Positions 23,957 to 34,623 of a stretch of 64,000 nt of DNA are shown in pieces (position 1 is the first letter of the stretch; every line of letters starts with the position of its first letter). The position numbers and the translations under genes were made by a program. This DNA is from Actinomadura opuntiae (GTDB taxonomy: Bacteria > Actinomycetota > Actinomycetes > Streptosporangiales > Streptosporangiaceae): positions 310,001 to 374,000 of the forward strand of contig NZ_JASNWF010000005.1 of assembly GCF_030283205.1 (NCBI RefSeq), written 5' to 3'. A model generated the notes under the pieces. That model searched no databases. It saw only the letters and a program-made list of their open reading frames with translations, and was not told the origin of the DNA.

Positions 23957-25792
23957 GTGCGGTGGGGAGCGAGGATCGCCGGACGGTACCGGCTCGTCCA
24001 TGGGCCCGCGCGCGGCGGGTCGAGCGAGGTCTGGCTCGCCGAGGACACCGAGCTGCACCGGCAGGTGGTGCTCAAGCGGGCGCTGACCGGCGGGCGCGGC
24101 GCCGCGTTCGGCCGGGTCCGGGCCGAGGCGCGGGCGCTGGCGGCCTTCAACCATCCGAACGTGGTCACGCTGTACGACGTGGTCCCGGTGCGCAGGCGCG
24201 GCCGCGTCACGCCGTGGCTGGTGATGGAGTACGTGCCGGGCGGCAGCCTGGCGAAATGGCGGCCGGTCGAGCCCGCGGTCGCGGCCCGCATCGGCGCGCA
24301 GATCGCCGCCGCGCTGGAGGCGCTGCACGCCGCGGGGATCGTGCACTGCGACGTCAAGCCGGGCAACATCGTCGTCACCGAGGACCGGACCGCGAAGCTG
24401 GCCGACTTCGGCGCCGCGTTCCGCGCCGAGGGGGCGGCGACCCGTCCGAGCGGGGTCGCGCACACCCCCGCCTACGCCGCGCCGGAGGTCGCGCTCGGCC
24501 GACCCGAACCCGCGTCCGACGTGTACTCCCTCGGCGCCACCCTGCACGCGCTGATCAGCGGGGCGCCGACGCGGCCCGGAGCGGCCCTCGCAGCCGAGGC
24601 CGAACCATTGCACGACGTGCTGGCCTCGATGCTCCAGGACGATCCGGCGGCGCGGCCCGCGCCCGCGGAAGTGCGGCAGCGGCTCGACGAGGCGGCGGGT
24701 ACGGCGCGCGTGGAACTGCCGGACTACGCGGCCCCGACGCTCGGCGCTCCAGACACCGCACCGGACGACCCGCGCCCCGACCACTCGCTGGTGCGGGGGA
24801 CGCTGAACTTCGTCAGCGCCCACCGCGGGCTCAGCGCGCTCGGAGCGCTCGCGCTCGCCGCCGCCGTCGTGCTCGCGCTCATGCTCGCGCCGTCGACGGG
24901 GAAGGGCCGCCCGGCCGCCTCGTCGACGACCCCCGCGTCCCGCATCGGCGACCAGCGCGGCGCCGACCCCTGCGCGCTGACCGCACCCGGCGCGCTCGGC
25001 CGGTTCGGCGAGCCCCGGATCGACGCGCACTACGGCAACTTCAACCGGTGCGACGTGCTGGTGTCGCGCGGCGGGCACGACGACTACGTCGACGTGGAGG
25101 TGCAGCTCGACAACGCCTCCGCCCCCGAGGCGACCGGGCTGGTGACGTACGACCGGGGAATCGGCGTCGTGCGGGAGCCCGCCGAGCACGACTCCTGCGA
25201 GCGCACGCTGCTGCTACCCGCCCCCGACCAGGACACGAGCGTCTACATCACCGCCGGGCAGGACGGCGGGACGGCGCCGCTGTGCGCCATCGCCGACACC
25301 GCGGCCGCGAGCGCCGTCGGCGTCCTGCATCGCGGCCCGATCGCCCGGCGGTCGCCGCCGCCGGCCGCCACCTCGCTGGCGCAGCGCGACACCTGCCTGC
25401 TGCTGGACGCCCGGGCCCTCGACGCCGTGCCGGGCATCGACGCCGACGATCCCGACGTCGGGTTCGGCCGGTGGCGGTGCGAATGGCACAGCACCACCCA
25501 GGACGTCCAGGTCAAGCTGCGGTTCGACCAGGGCGGGCCGCTCGACGCGCGGGACGGCCGCCCGACCCGGCTGAACGGCCACCCCGCCTTCGTCCAGCCG
25601 GACGGCGACGGCGGCGAGGAAAGGTCGTGCCTGGTGCTGATCGTCCACCGGACCTATCCGGGCCCGCACGGCGACGAGATCGCCGAGGTGGTGCATCTCG
25701 TAGTCCAGGGGGAGCCGAGCATGCGGCGGCTCTGCTCGATGGCGACGGGCCTCGCCGGCACGGCCGCCGCCGCCCTGCCGCGCGCCGCCTGA
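23957..25792 (+). CDS. Membrane Ser/Thr protein kinase
   Basis: 611 residues from a GTG with GGGAGGA 6 bases upstream. Kinase domain about 10-245: glycine-rich loop GPARGGSSEV (17-26), VVLK Lys40, catalytic loop HCDVKPGN (130-137), DFG (150-152), APE (175-177), SDVYSLGATLHAL. The HRD motif reads HCD, so it is a non-RD kinase. A single TM helix lies near 291-312. The extracellular part (about 313-611) has several Cys residues and two apparently related halves (DPCALT... and DTCLLLDARAL...). The convergent FHA-domain gene is a likely phosphothreonine-reading partner. Confidence 0.92.
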   Translation: MRWGARIAGRYRLVHGPARGGSSEVWLAEDTELHRQVVLKRALTGGRGAAFGRVRAEARALAAFNHPNVVTLYDVVPVRRRGRVTPWLVMEYVPGGSLAKWRPVEPAVAARIGAQIAAALEALHAAGIVHCDVKPGNIVVTEDRTAKLADFGAAFRAEGAATRPSGVAHTPAYAAPEVALGRPEPASDVYSLGATLHALISGAPTRPGAALAAEAEPLHDVLASMLQDDPAARPAPAEVRQRLDEAAGTARVELPDYAAPTLGAPDTAPDDPRPDHSLVRGTLNFVSAHRGLSALGALALAAAVVLALMLAPSTGKGRPAASSTTPASRIGDQRGADPCALTAPGALGRFGEPRIDAHYGNFNRCDVLVSRGGHDDYVDVEVQLDNASAPEATGLVTYDRGIGVVREPAEHDSCERTLLLPAPDQDTSVYITAGQDGGTAPLCAIADTAAASAVGVLHRGPIARRSPPPAATSLAQRDTCLLLDARALDAVPGIDADDPDVGFGRWRCEWHSTTQDVQVKLRFDQGGPLDARDGRPTRLNGHPAFVQPDGDGGEERSCLVLIVHRTYPGPHGDEIAEVVHLVVQGEPSMRRLCSMATGLAGTAAAALPRAA

Positions 25793-25811
25793 CCCGCGCG
25801 CCGCCTGATCC
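25780..25811. repeat. 16-bp tandem duplication of the kinase stop region
   Basis: GCGCGCCGCCTGACCC (25780-25795) is followed immediately by GCGCGCCGCCTGATCC (25796-25811). The unit contains the TGA stop, so the stop and its context are duplicated, much like the repeat at 22638, with which it shares CCGCCTGACCC. Confidence 0.85.
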
Positions 25812-25824
25812 GCACGGAGCCGGT

Positions 25825-26619
25825 TCAGCGGGACGGGCCGTCCAGCAGCTCCAGGTCGTCGACGGTCAGGGCGGTGCCGAGCAGCAGCGCCGTGATCAGG
25901 TTGTGGTTGATCGTGTTGCCGAGCGGCGGCGGCACGTCCCGCTCCAGGATCCCGTCGACGTCCGGGCTGAGCCGCCTGCGGACCTTCTCCACGATCCGGG
26001 CGGCGCGCTTGGCGCTCCAGCGTTCGCGCGGGCGCAGCCGGTGCAGCTCGTCGGCGACCTGCTCCCAGGTGAGCGGCTGCGGCCACGGCTCCCGGCGCAG
26101 GTAGCGCTGGCCGAGGCAGGTCAGCGCCAGCCGCTCCGCCGCGTCCAGATCGAAGCCCGCCGGGTCGTGCGTGGGGTCCTCGTGCCGGCCGCGGCCCGCC
26201 CCCGGACCGGCCGCGATCCGCACCTCCATCAGGTGCTCCTGCCGCGGCGCGACGATGAACAGCGCCGTGTACGACGCCGGCAGCTCGGTGCGGTGCCCGC
26301 CGAGCAGCAGCGGCGCGCCGCTCATCCGGATCGCGAGCCGCCCCGCGTTGTACAGCACCCACCGCGAGTGCTCGCGGGCGATGCGGCCGTGCCGGCGGCT
26401 CACGTGGGTGTCGGAGCCGCCGACGCAGACGTGGACGTCCGGTTCGCAGCGGCCGAACACCACGTCGAACCCGGCGTCGGGCGCGACGCGCATCCCGCCT
26501 TCGGGGCCCATGACGAACAGCGTGCCGGGCTGCGCCGGCGGGAGTCCCGCGGCGAGGCTCCCGGTCTCCTTGGGGAGGATCTGCACCTTGCTCGCCCGGT
26601 TCTGCGCCGTCAGCGTCAT
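25825..26619 (-). CDS. FHA-domain protein
   Basis: 264 residues. An FHA core at about 35-130: GTLFVMGPEGGMRVAPDAGFDVVFGRCEPDVHV (Gly-Arg), then HVSRRHGRIAREHSRWVLYNAG, with the Ser and His-Gly typical of the phosphothreonine-binding pocket. The C-terminal part is helical with LTWEQVADELHRL and RWSAKRAARIVEKVRRRLSP near 196-225, resembling a helix-turn-helix/ATPase-associated module. AGGGGAC lies before the ATG. Adjacent to and convergent with the membrane kinase gene, so it may read that kinase's phosphorylation. Confidence 0.88.
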   Translation of the reverse strand: MTLTAQNRASKVQILPKETGSLAAGLPPAQPGTLFVMGPEGGMRVAPDAGFDVVFGRCEPDVHVCVGGSDTHVSRRHGRIAREHSRWVLYNAGRLAIRMSGAPLLLGGHRTELPASYTALFIVAPRQEHLMEVRIAAGPGAGRGRHEDPTHDPAGFDLDAAERLALTCLGQRYLRREPWPQPLTWEQVADELHRLRPRERWSAKRAARIVEKVRRRLSPDVDGILERDVPPPLGNTINHNLITALLLGTALTVDDLELLDGPSR

Positions 26620-26789
26620 GTCCCCTGTCCTTTCCGCGCGTTCCGGAGGTCACGCTAACCGCGCGGGCACGGGAGGGGTCCCGGCTTCGGCCGATGGCGT
26701 TCCCGGAGCCTCTCCCGCACATGTGGATGTTCGCTCTGGATGGGTACGCCGTGCACAAGGACGCGATACGCGTACGGAGGAGCAGCACG

Positions 26790-27215
26790 ATGCCGAAGAC
26801 CACCAGCAAGGGCAAGGCCAAGAAGGAGGAGCTGCCCGACACCATCAAGCGCTCGGACGCCAAGGCGCAGCGCACCTTCGCCAAGGCCCACGACTCGGCC
26901 GCCAAGGAGTACGGGGAGGGGCAGCGGGCGCACCGCGTCGCCTACTCCGCGCTCAAGCACACCCACGAGAAGGTCGGGGACCACTGGGAGCCGAAGGCCA
27001 AGGGCGCCAAGGGACCCTCGGACAAGCAGGCCGAGGGCGGCGTCGGCACCTCGCGCAGCACCGCGGGCGGCGTGGACGCCAACGCGTCCAAGAAGCACCT
27101 CTACGACGTCGCCAAGCGGCTGGACGTCTCGGGCCGCTCCACCATGAGCAAGAAGGAACTCGTCAAGGCCATCGAGAAGGCCAACAACCGCAAGACCGCC
27201 AAGGCGAGGTCCTGA
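26790..27215 (+). CDS. ChaB-like protein with Rho_N/SAP-type C-terminus
   Basis: 141 residues, GGAGGAG 7 bases before the ATG. Residues about 13-68 match ChaB: ELPDTIKRSDAKAQRTFAKAHDSAAKEYGEGQRAHRVAYSALKHTHEKVGDHW. A Lys/Gly-rich linker leads to KKHLYDVAKRLDVSGRSTMSKKELVKAIEKANNRK (about 103-137), a Rho_N/SAP-like nucleic-acid-binding helical motif. ChaB was named as a cation-transport regulator in E. coli, but actinobacterial ChaB-Rho_N proteins are better viewed as small basic DNA/RNA-binding proteins, often stress-induced. Confidence 0.9.
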   Translation: MPKTTSKGKAKKEELPDTIKRSDAKAQRTFAKAHDSAAKEYGEGQRAHRVAYSALKHTHEKVGDHWEPKAKGAKGPSDKQAEGGVGTSRSTAGGVDANASKKHLYDVAKRLDVSGRSTMSKKELVKAIEKANNRKTAKARS

Positions 27216-27218
27216 CAC

Positions 27219-27266
27219 GCATGCGCGAGGCCCGTCCGGTGCGAACCGGACGGGCCTCGCGCATGC
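27219..27266. terminator. Perfect 22-bp hairpin with GCGA loop
   Basis: Left arm 27219-27240, loop GCGA (27241-27244, a GNRA tetraloop on the plus strand), right arm 27245-27266; all 22 pairs match. Located between the convergent ChaB-like and argG genes, it should terminate transcription from both sides. Confidence 0.92.
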
Positions 27267-27290
27267 CGTGGGGCCGGTCGGTGCCGTGAC

Positions 27291-30156
<2,866 letters not shown>

Positions 30157-30229
30157 TCGGCCATTCAACATGGTTCTCCGCGAAATCTTCCGATGGACCC
30201 GAACGATCTGGTGATCACAGACTGGCCGT

Positions 30230-31069
30230 ATGGCCTGCGGAACCGACCATCCCGAGCGGTACGCCGTCCCCGCCCCGCTGTTCGTCCTGGGCAGCGTCGT
30301 CTCGATCCAGGCCGGCCAGGCCTGCGGGAAGGGGATGTTCGCGATCGCCGGCACCGCGGGCGTGGTCGTCCTGCGGCTGGGGTTCGCGGCGGCCGTCCTG
30401 CTCCTGCTGGGGCGCCCGCCGTTCCCGCGCGGCTCGCTCGGGCTGACCGCCGCCCTGGGCGCGGCGATCGCCGGGATGCACCTCGTCTATCCGGCGATGC
30501 AGCGGCTGCCGGTGGGCGTCGCGTCGGCGTTCCAGTTCCTCGGCCCGCTGACGCTCGCGCTGGTGAAGGCGCGGCGGCCGGTGGACCTGCTGTGGGCGGC
30601 GCTCGCCGGGGCCGGGGTCTTCCTGATGGACGGCCCGGGCGGCGCGCCCGTCTCGGCGTCCGGTGTCGCCCTCGCGGTCGGGTCGGGCGCGTGCATGGCG
30701 GCCTACCTGGTCCTGAACAAGCGCGCCGGCGAGCAGCCGGGGTCGCCGCTGGCCTGGGGAGTCGCGTTCGGGGCGGTGCTCGTCCTGCCGCTCGCCCCGG
30801 CGGCCGGCGGCGCGCTCGCGCATCCGGGCATCCTCGCGGCGGGCCTCGGCCTCGCCGTGCTGTCGGCCGTCCTGCCGTGGTCGCTCGACCAGGCCGCGCT
30901 GCGCCGGATGCCGGAGCGCGCGGTCGCCGTCATGGTCAGCCTCGAACCCGCCGCCGGCGCCGTCGCCGGCCTCGTCCTGCTCGGCGAGCACCTGGCCTGG
31001 ACGCAGTGGGCCGCGATCGCCTGCGTCTGCGCCGCGTCCGGCGGCGCTTCGTGTTTCAGGCGGGTGTGA
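30230..31069 (+). CDS. EamA/RhtA-type exporter
   Basis: 279 residues of nearly continuous TM helices (about ten), in two EamA repeats. RLPVGVASAFQFLGPLTLALVKARRPVDLLWAALAGAGVFLM near 87-128 and LRRMPERAVAVMVSLEPAAGAVAGLVLLGEHLAWTQWAAIACV near 225-268 are the diagnostic ends of the repeats, closest in pattern to the threonine/homoserine exporter RhtA. Located in the cytoplasmic membrane and exporting amino acids or similar metabolites; substrate not known. Divergent LysR gene is the likely regulator. Confidence 0.88.
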   Translation: MACGTDHPERYAVPAPLFVLGSVVSIQAGQACGKGMFAIAGTAGVVVLRLGFAAAVLLLLGRPPFPRGSLGLTAALGAAIAGMHLVYPAMQRLPVGVASAFQFLGPLTLALVKARRPVDLLWAALAGAGVFLMDGPGGAPVSASGVALAVGSGACMAAYLVLNKRAGEQPGSPLAWGVAFGAVLVLPLAPAAGGALAHPGILAAGLGLAVLSAVLPWSLDQAALRRMPERAVAVMVSLEPAAGAVAGLVLLGEHLAWTQWAAIACVCAASGGASCFRRV

Positions 31070-31085
31070 TCCGCACCCTAGCACC

Positions 31086-31108
31086 AAAACCGATCAATGA
31101 TCGCTTTT
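31086..31108. terminator. Bidirectional terminator with A/T tracts
   Basis: AAAA, then an imperfect dyad around CGATCAATGATCG, then TTTT, in the 38-bp gap between the convergent EamA and MarR-type genes. The flanking A and T tracts give an intrinsic-terminator shape on either strand, unusual for this GC-rich genome. Confidence 0.6.
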
Positions 31109-31848
31109 CAAGCCCCCGCGGTTCCGTCCGGGGACGCTTCGGCGCCGGTGTGCAGGACCTCGCGTCCCTGCTCGGCGGCGCGGGTGATGCTCTCGCTGAC
31201 GTAGTCGAGGAAGCGGGCGGCGCCCTCCAGGCGGGCGGCGGCGGGCGTGCCGGCGCCGAGGACGAAGACGCCCTGCTGCGCGGTCTCGATGATCGGGACG
31301 AGGGCCCGCGCGCTGGCGATCATCGACTGGTACCAGACGTCGTCGTCGACGACGTAGCGCTCGCGGCGGCCCTCCTCGCGCTCGCGGCGGACCAGGCCCT
31401 GGCTCTCCAGGAACGTGATCGCCTTGGAGATGGACGCCGGGCTGACCTGGAGGAGCCGGACGAGCTCGGACGCGGTGAGGCAGCCGGAATCGGTGGTGTA
31501 GAGGCAGGCCATCACCCGGGCCATCATCTTGGGCGTGCCGGAGGCCATGAAGACGGTGGTGAACGTCTCCTGCAGCTCCCGCACGGCCTCGGGGTCGCGC
31601 CCGTGGGCCTGCGGGGGCGCCTGCGGGCCGCGGGGCGCGGCCTGCCGGCGCCGGTGCGCGCGCCGTTCGGTGGCGCGGTGGGCGAGGTCGGCGCGATAGC
31701 CGGCGGGGCCGCCGTTGCGCATGACCTCCCGCGTGATCGTCGAGGTCGGACGATCGAGGCGGCGGGCGATCTCGGCGTAGGCGAGCCCGTCGGCCAGCCC
31801 CAGCGCGATCTGCTGGCGGTCCTGCTGGGTGAGCCTGCCTCCGGGCAT
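31108..31848 (-). CDS. Regulator fusing IS30-transposase-like HTH to a MarR/GbsR domain
   Basis: 246 residues; GGAGGAGAA precedes the ATG. Residues about 6-60 (LTQQDRQQIALGLADGLAYAEIARRLDRPTSTITREVMRNGG, then YRADLAHRATERRAHRRR) look like the N-terminal DNA-binding region of IS30-family transposases. Residues about 90-200 form a MarR/GbsR winged helix (LTASELVRLLQVSPASISKAITFLESQGLVRRER, RRERYVVDDDVW). The transposase catalytic core is absent. Divergent from the DUF4097-DrrA-DrrB operon, with an array of GTTGC/GCAAC elements between, probably its binding sites. Confidence 0.85.
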   Translation of the reverse strand: MPGGRLTQQDRQQIALGLADGLAYAEIARRLDRPTSTITREVMRNGGPAGYRADLAHRATERRAHRRRQAAPRGPQAPPQAHGRDPEAVRELQETFTTVFMASGTPKMMARVMACLYTTDSGCLTASELVRLLQVSPASISKAITFLESQGLVRREREEGRRERYVVDDDVWYQSMIASARALVPIIETAQQGVFVLGAGTPAAARLEGAARFLDYVSESITRAAEQGREVLHTGAEASPDGTAGA

Positions 31849-31918
31849 CGCGTTCTCCTCCGTGCCGCTTCCCCTGGTCCCCGACAGGCCCCACGATAGC
31901 GTTCACTTCCCATCCAAT

Positions 31919-32038
31919 GCAACGAGCGAGGGCGTTGCGTTGCATTACTTTCAGGATCGTTGCAACACTTTTCGCGGCTTGACCTGTGAAAATAGTGAAA
32001 TCATGCAACGAAACTGTTGCCGCTATCTGGAAAGCAAC
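31919..32038. promoter_or_regulatory. Array of GTTGC/GCAAC elements between divergent units
   Basis: GCAAC at 31919, GTTGC at 31934 and 31939, the palindrome GTTGCAAC at 31959-31966, the dyad GCAAC-N6-GTTGC at 32005-32020, and GCAAC at 32034. That is eight pentamers in 120 bases of comparatively AT-rich DNA between the MarR-type regulator and the DUF4097 gene, suggesting cooperative operator sites. Confidence 0.6.
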
Positions 32039-32083
32039 GTAGCGTTTGCGATGTCAGAAACGAGACGCCGCAAGGAGCACACG

Positions 32084-32746
32084 ATGAACGCCTTCGCCAC
32101 CCCCGCCCCGATCACCGCCGCCTTCGACGTCCCCGCCGGCCGCGTGGAGGTCATCGCCGCCGACCGCACCGACACCGTGGTCGAGGTCCGGCCCGCCAAC
32201 GCCGCCAAGGGCCGCGACGTCAAGGCCGCCGAGCAGGCCGCGGTCGAGTTCGCCGACGGGGTCCTGACCGTCCGGGCCGCGACCGGCGACCGGTACCTCG
32301 GCGGCTCCGGGGCCATCGAGGTGACCGTCCAGCTGCCCGCCGGTTCCCGGGTCGAGGCCACGGCGGCCAGCACCGAGTTCCGCGCCGTCGGACGGCTCGG
32401 CGACGTCGCCTTCGACGGCGCGTACCGGCAGATCAAGATCGACGAGGCGGCGGGCGTCCGGCTCACCGCGACCGACGGCGACGTCGAGGTCGGCCGCCTC
32501 GCCGGCCCCGCCGAGATCAGCACCGCCCGCGGCGACATCCGGATCGCCGAGGCGACGGGCGGCGCGGTCGTGCTGCGCACCCGGTCCGGCGACATCACGG
32601 TCGGCGCCGCCCCCGGCGTCTCGGCCTCCCTGGACGCCCGCACCTCCTACGGCCGCGTCACCAACAGCCTCAAGAACGACGGCACCGCCGCCCTGACCAT
32701 CGACGCCGCCACCTCCCACGGCGACATCGCCGCCCGCAGCCTCTGA
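32084..32746 (+). CDS. DUF4097-domain (adhesin-like beta-solenoid) protein
   Basis: 220 residues; AAGGAG precedes the ATG. The whole length is a run of short beta strands with recurring turns (VEVIAADRTDTVVEVRP, IEVTVQLPAGSRVEATAAS, VRLTATDGDVEVGRLAGPAEISTARGDIRIAEATGGAVVLRTRSGDITVGAA), the DUF4097 pattern. No signal peptide or TM segment is seen, so it is probably cytoplasmic. It is the first gene of an operon with a DrrA/DrrB-type exporter, where such proteins are common; function unknown. Confidence 0.87.
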   Translation: MNAFATPAPITAAFDVPAGRVEVIAADRTDTVVEVRPANAAKGRDVKAAEQAAVEFADGVLTVRAATGDRYLGGSGAIEVTVQLPAGSRVEATAASTEFRAVGRLGDVAFDGAYRQIKIDEAAGVRLTATDGDVEVGRLAGPAEISTARGDIRIAEATGGAVVLRTRSGDITVGAAPGVSASLDARTSYGRVTNSLKNDGTAALTIDAATSHGDIAARSL

Positions 32747-32777
32747 CCCGCACACCCCGCCTCGAGGAGCACCCCCC

Positions 32778-33749
32778 ATGACGAACCTGGCCATCCAAGC
32801 GAACGGACTGCGCAAGTCCTACCGCGACAAGACCGGCGAGAAGGTCGTGCTGGACGGCATCGACCTGGCCGTCCCCGAAGGAACGATCTTCTCCCTGCTC
32901 GGCCCGAACGGCGCCGGCAAGACCACCACCGTCCAGATCCTGTCCACCCTGATCCCCGCCGACGGCGGCACCGTCCGCGTCGCCGGCCACGACCTGGGTC
33001 GGCAGCCCGACGACGTGCGCGGCGCGATCGGCGTCACCGGCCAGTACTCGGCCGTCGACAAGCTGCTCACCGGCGAGGAGAACCTCCTCCTCATGGCCGA
33101 CCTCAAGCACCTGTCCCGCAAGGACGGCAAGCGGAGGGCCGGGGAACTGCTGGAGCGGTTCGACCTGGTCGAGGCCGCCCGCAAGCCCGCCTCCACCTAC
33201 TCCGGCGGCATGCGGCGCCGCCTCGACCTGGCGATGACCCTGGTCGGCGACCCCCGCCTCATCTTCCTGGACGAGCCCACCACCGGCCTGGACCCGCGCA
33301 GCCGCCGCTCCATGTGGCAGATCGTCCGGGAGCTGGTCGCCGGCGGCGTCACCATCTTCCTCACCACCCAGTACCTGGAGGAGGCCGACCAGCTCGCCGA
33401 CCACATCGCCCTGCTCGACCACGGGCGGCTGATCGCCGAGGGCACCGCCGACGAGCTCAAGCGGCTCATCCCCGGCGGCCACGTGTCGCTGCGGTTCACC
33501 GACGACGACGCGCTCGGCGACGCCCTCCGCGCGCTCGGCGAGGGATTCGTCGACCCCTCCGACGACGACCGGCTCACCCTCCAGGTCCCCTCCGACGGCG
33601 GCGTCGCGTCCCTGCGCGGCCTGCTCGCCCGGCTGGACGCGGCCGGGATCGAGCCCGCCGGCCTCGGCGTCCACACCCCCGACCTCGACGACGTCTTCCT
33701 CACCCTCACCGGCCAGCACACCGACCAGAAGCAGGAGGCCACCCGATGA
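32778..33749 (+). CDS. DrrA-type ABC exporter ATPase
   Basis: 323 residues. Walker A LLGPNGAGKTTTVQIL near 40-55, Q-loop VTGQYSAVDKLLTGEENL, signature YSGGMRRRLDLAMTL near 137-151, Walker B LIFLDEPTTGLDPRSR, H-loop FLTTQYLEEAD, then the C-terminal extension with LDDVFLTLTG typical of daunorubicin-resistance DrrA ATPases. It pairs with the following permease; start and stop overlap by 4 bases. Exports a drug or metabolite out of the cell; expression probably governed by the divergent MarR-type regulator. Confidence 0.93.
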   Translation: MTNLAIQANGLRKSYRDKTGEKVVLDGIDLAVPEGTIFSLLGPNGAGKTTTVQILSTLIPADGGTVRVAGHDLGRQPDDVRGAIGVTGQYSAVDKLLTGEENLLLMADLKHLSRKDGKRRAGELLERFDLVEAARKPASTYSGGMRRRLDLAMTLVGDPRLIFLDEPTTGLDPRSRRSMWQIVRELVAGGVTIFLTTQYLEEADQLADHIALLDHGRLIAEGTADELKRLIPGGHVSLRFTDDDALGDALRALGEGFVDPSDDDRLTLQVPSDGGVASLRGLLARLDAAGIEPAGLGVHTPDLDDVFLTLTGQHTDQKQEATR

Positions 33750-34519
33750 GCGCCCTCGCCCTCGCCATGCGCGACTCCAACACGATGGTCCGCCGCCAGC
33801 TCAAGCGCCTGATCCGCTACCCGTCCATGACCGTGCAGCTGATCATCACGCCCGTCATCCTGCTGCTGCTGTTCGTGTACGTCCTCGGCGGCACCCTCGG
33901 CAACGGCCTGGGCGGCGGACGCGGCGCCTACGTCAACTACGTCGTCCCCGGCATCCTGCTCATGGCGGCGGCCACCGCCGCCACCGGGACCGCCGTCATG
34001 GTCGCCACCGACATGACCGAGGGCATCGTCGCCCGCTTCCGCACCATGCGGATCTCCCGGGCGTCGGTCCTGACCGGCCACGTCGTCGGCAGCGTGATCC
34101 AGCAGCTGCTCGGGATGGCCGTCCTGGTCGGCATCGCCCTGGCGATCGGCTTCCGCCCCAACGCCACGCCCCTGGAGTGGCTCGCCGCCGTCGGCCTGCT
34201 GACCCTGTTCTTCGTGGCCGTCACCTGGCTCGCGGTCGCCCTCGGCCTCAGGTCCCCGACCCCCGAGGCCGCCAGCAACGCCCCGATGCCGCTGATCCTG
34301 CTGCCCTTTCTCGGCAGCGGCTTCGTCCCGACCGACTCGATGCCCGCCGCGCTGCGCTGGTTCGCCGACTACCAGCCCTTCACTCCGATCATGGAGACCG
34401 TCCGCGGCCTCCTGCTCGGCACCTCGATCGGCAACAGCGCCGCCATCGCCGTCGCCTGGTGCGCCGGCATCGCCCTCCTCTCCTACCTCTGGGCCAAGCA
34501 CACCTTCAACAAGGCCTGA
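33746..34519 (+). CDS. DrrB-type ABC exporter permease
   Basis: 257 residues, ABC-2 type, six TM helices. DrrB landmarks: RQLKRLIRYPSMTVQLIITPVILLLLFVYVLGG near 17-49, VNYVVPGILLMAAATAATGTAVMVATDMTEGIVARFRTMRISRASVLTGHVVG near 63-115, and NAPMPLILLPFLGSGFVPTDSMPAALRWFADYQPFTPIMETVRGLLLG near 175-225. The ATG overlaps the ATPase stop (ATGA). Followed by a clear hairpin terminator, so the operon is DUF4097-drrA-drrB. Confidence 0.92.
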   Translation: MSALALAMRDSNTMVRRQLKRLIRYPSMTVQLIITPVILLLLFVYVLGGTLGNGLGGGRGAYVNYVVPGILLMAAATAATGTAVMVATDMTEGIVARFRTMRISRASVLTGHVVGSVIQQLLGMAVLVGIALAIGFRPNATPLEWLAAVGLLTLFFVAVTWLAVALGLRSPTPEAASNAPMPLILLPFLGSGFVPTDSMPAALRWFADYQPFTPIMETVRGLLLGTSIGNSAAIAVAWCAGIALLSYLWAKHTFNKA

Positions 34520-34532
34520 CCATCCGGCTCCC

Positions 34533-34565
34533 AGGGCCGTCGGACCACCCGGGTCCGGCGGCCCT
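34533..34565. terminator. Hairpin terminator after the DrrAB operon
   Basis: 14-base arms 34533-34546 and 34552-34565 with one G-U-type mismatch and a 5-base loop, 13 bases after the DrrB stop. Confidence 0.75.
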
Positions 34566-34623
34566 GACGCTTTGGCGGGCCCTGGACGACCCGCGCCCCC
34601 AGCGGCTCACGGAGGATGTCCTC

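Noticed and set aside
31086..31108. AAAACCGATC dyad resembling the inverted repeats at 15296-15365, as a shared operator
   Set aside because: It lies between two convergent stop codons and has A and T tracts on either side, so a bidirectional terminator explains it better than a regulator-binding site.
31108..31848. IS30 insertion sequence
   Set aside because: Only the DNA-binding N-terminus resembles the transposase; there is no DDE core and no terminal inverted repeats or target duplication, and a MarR domain follows.
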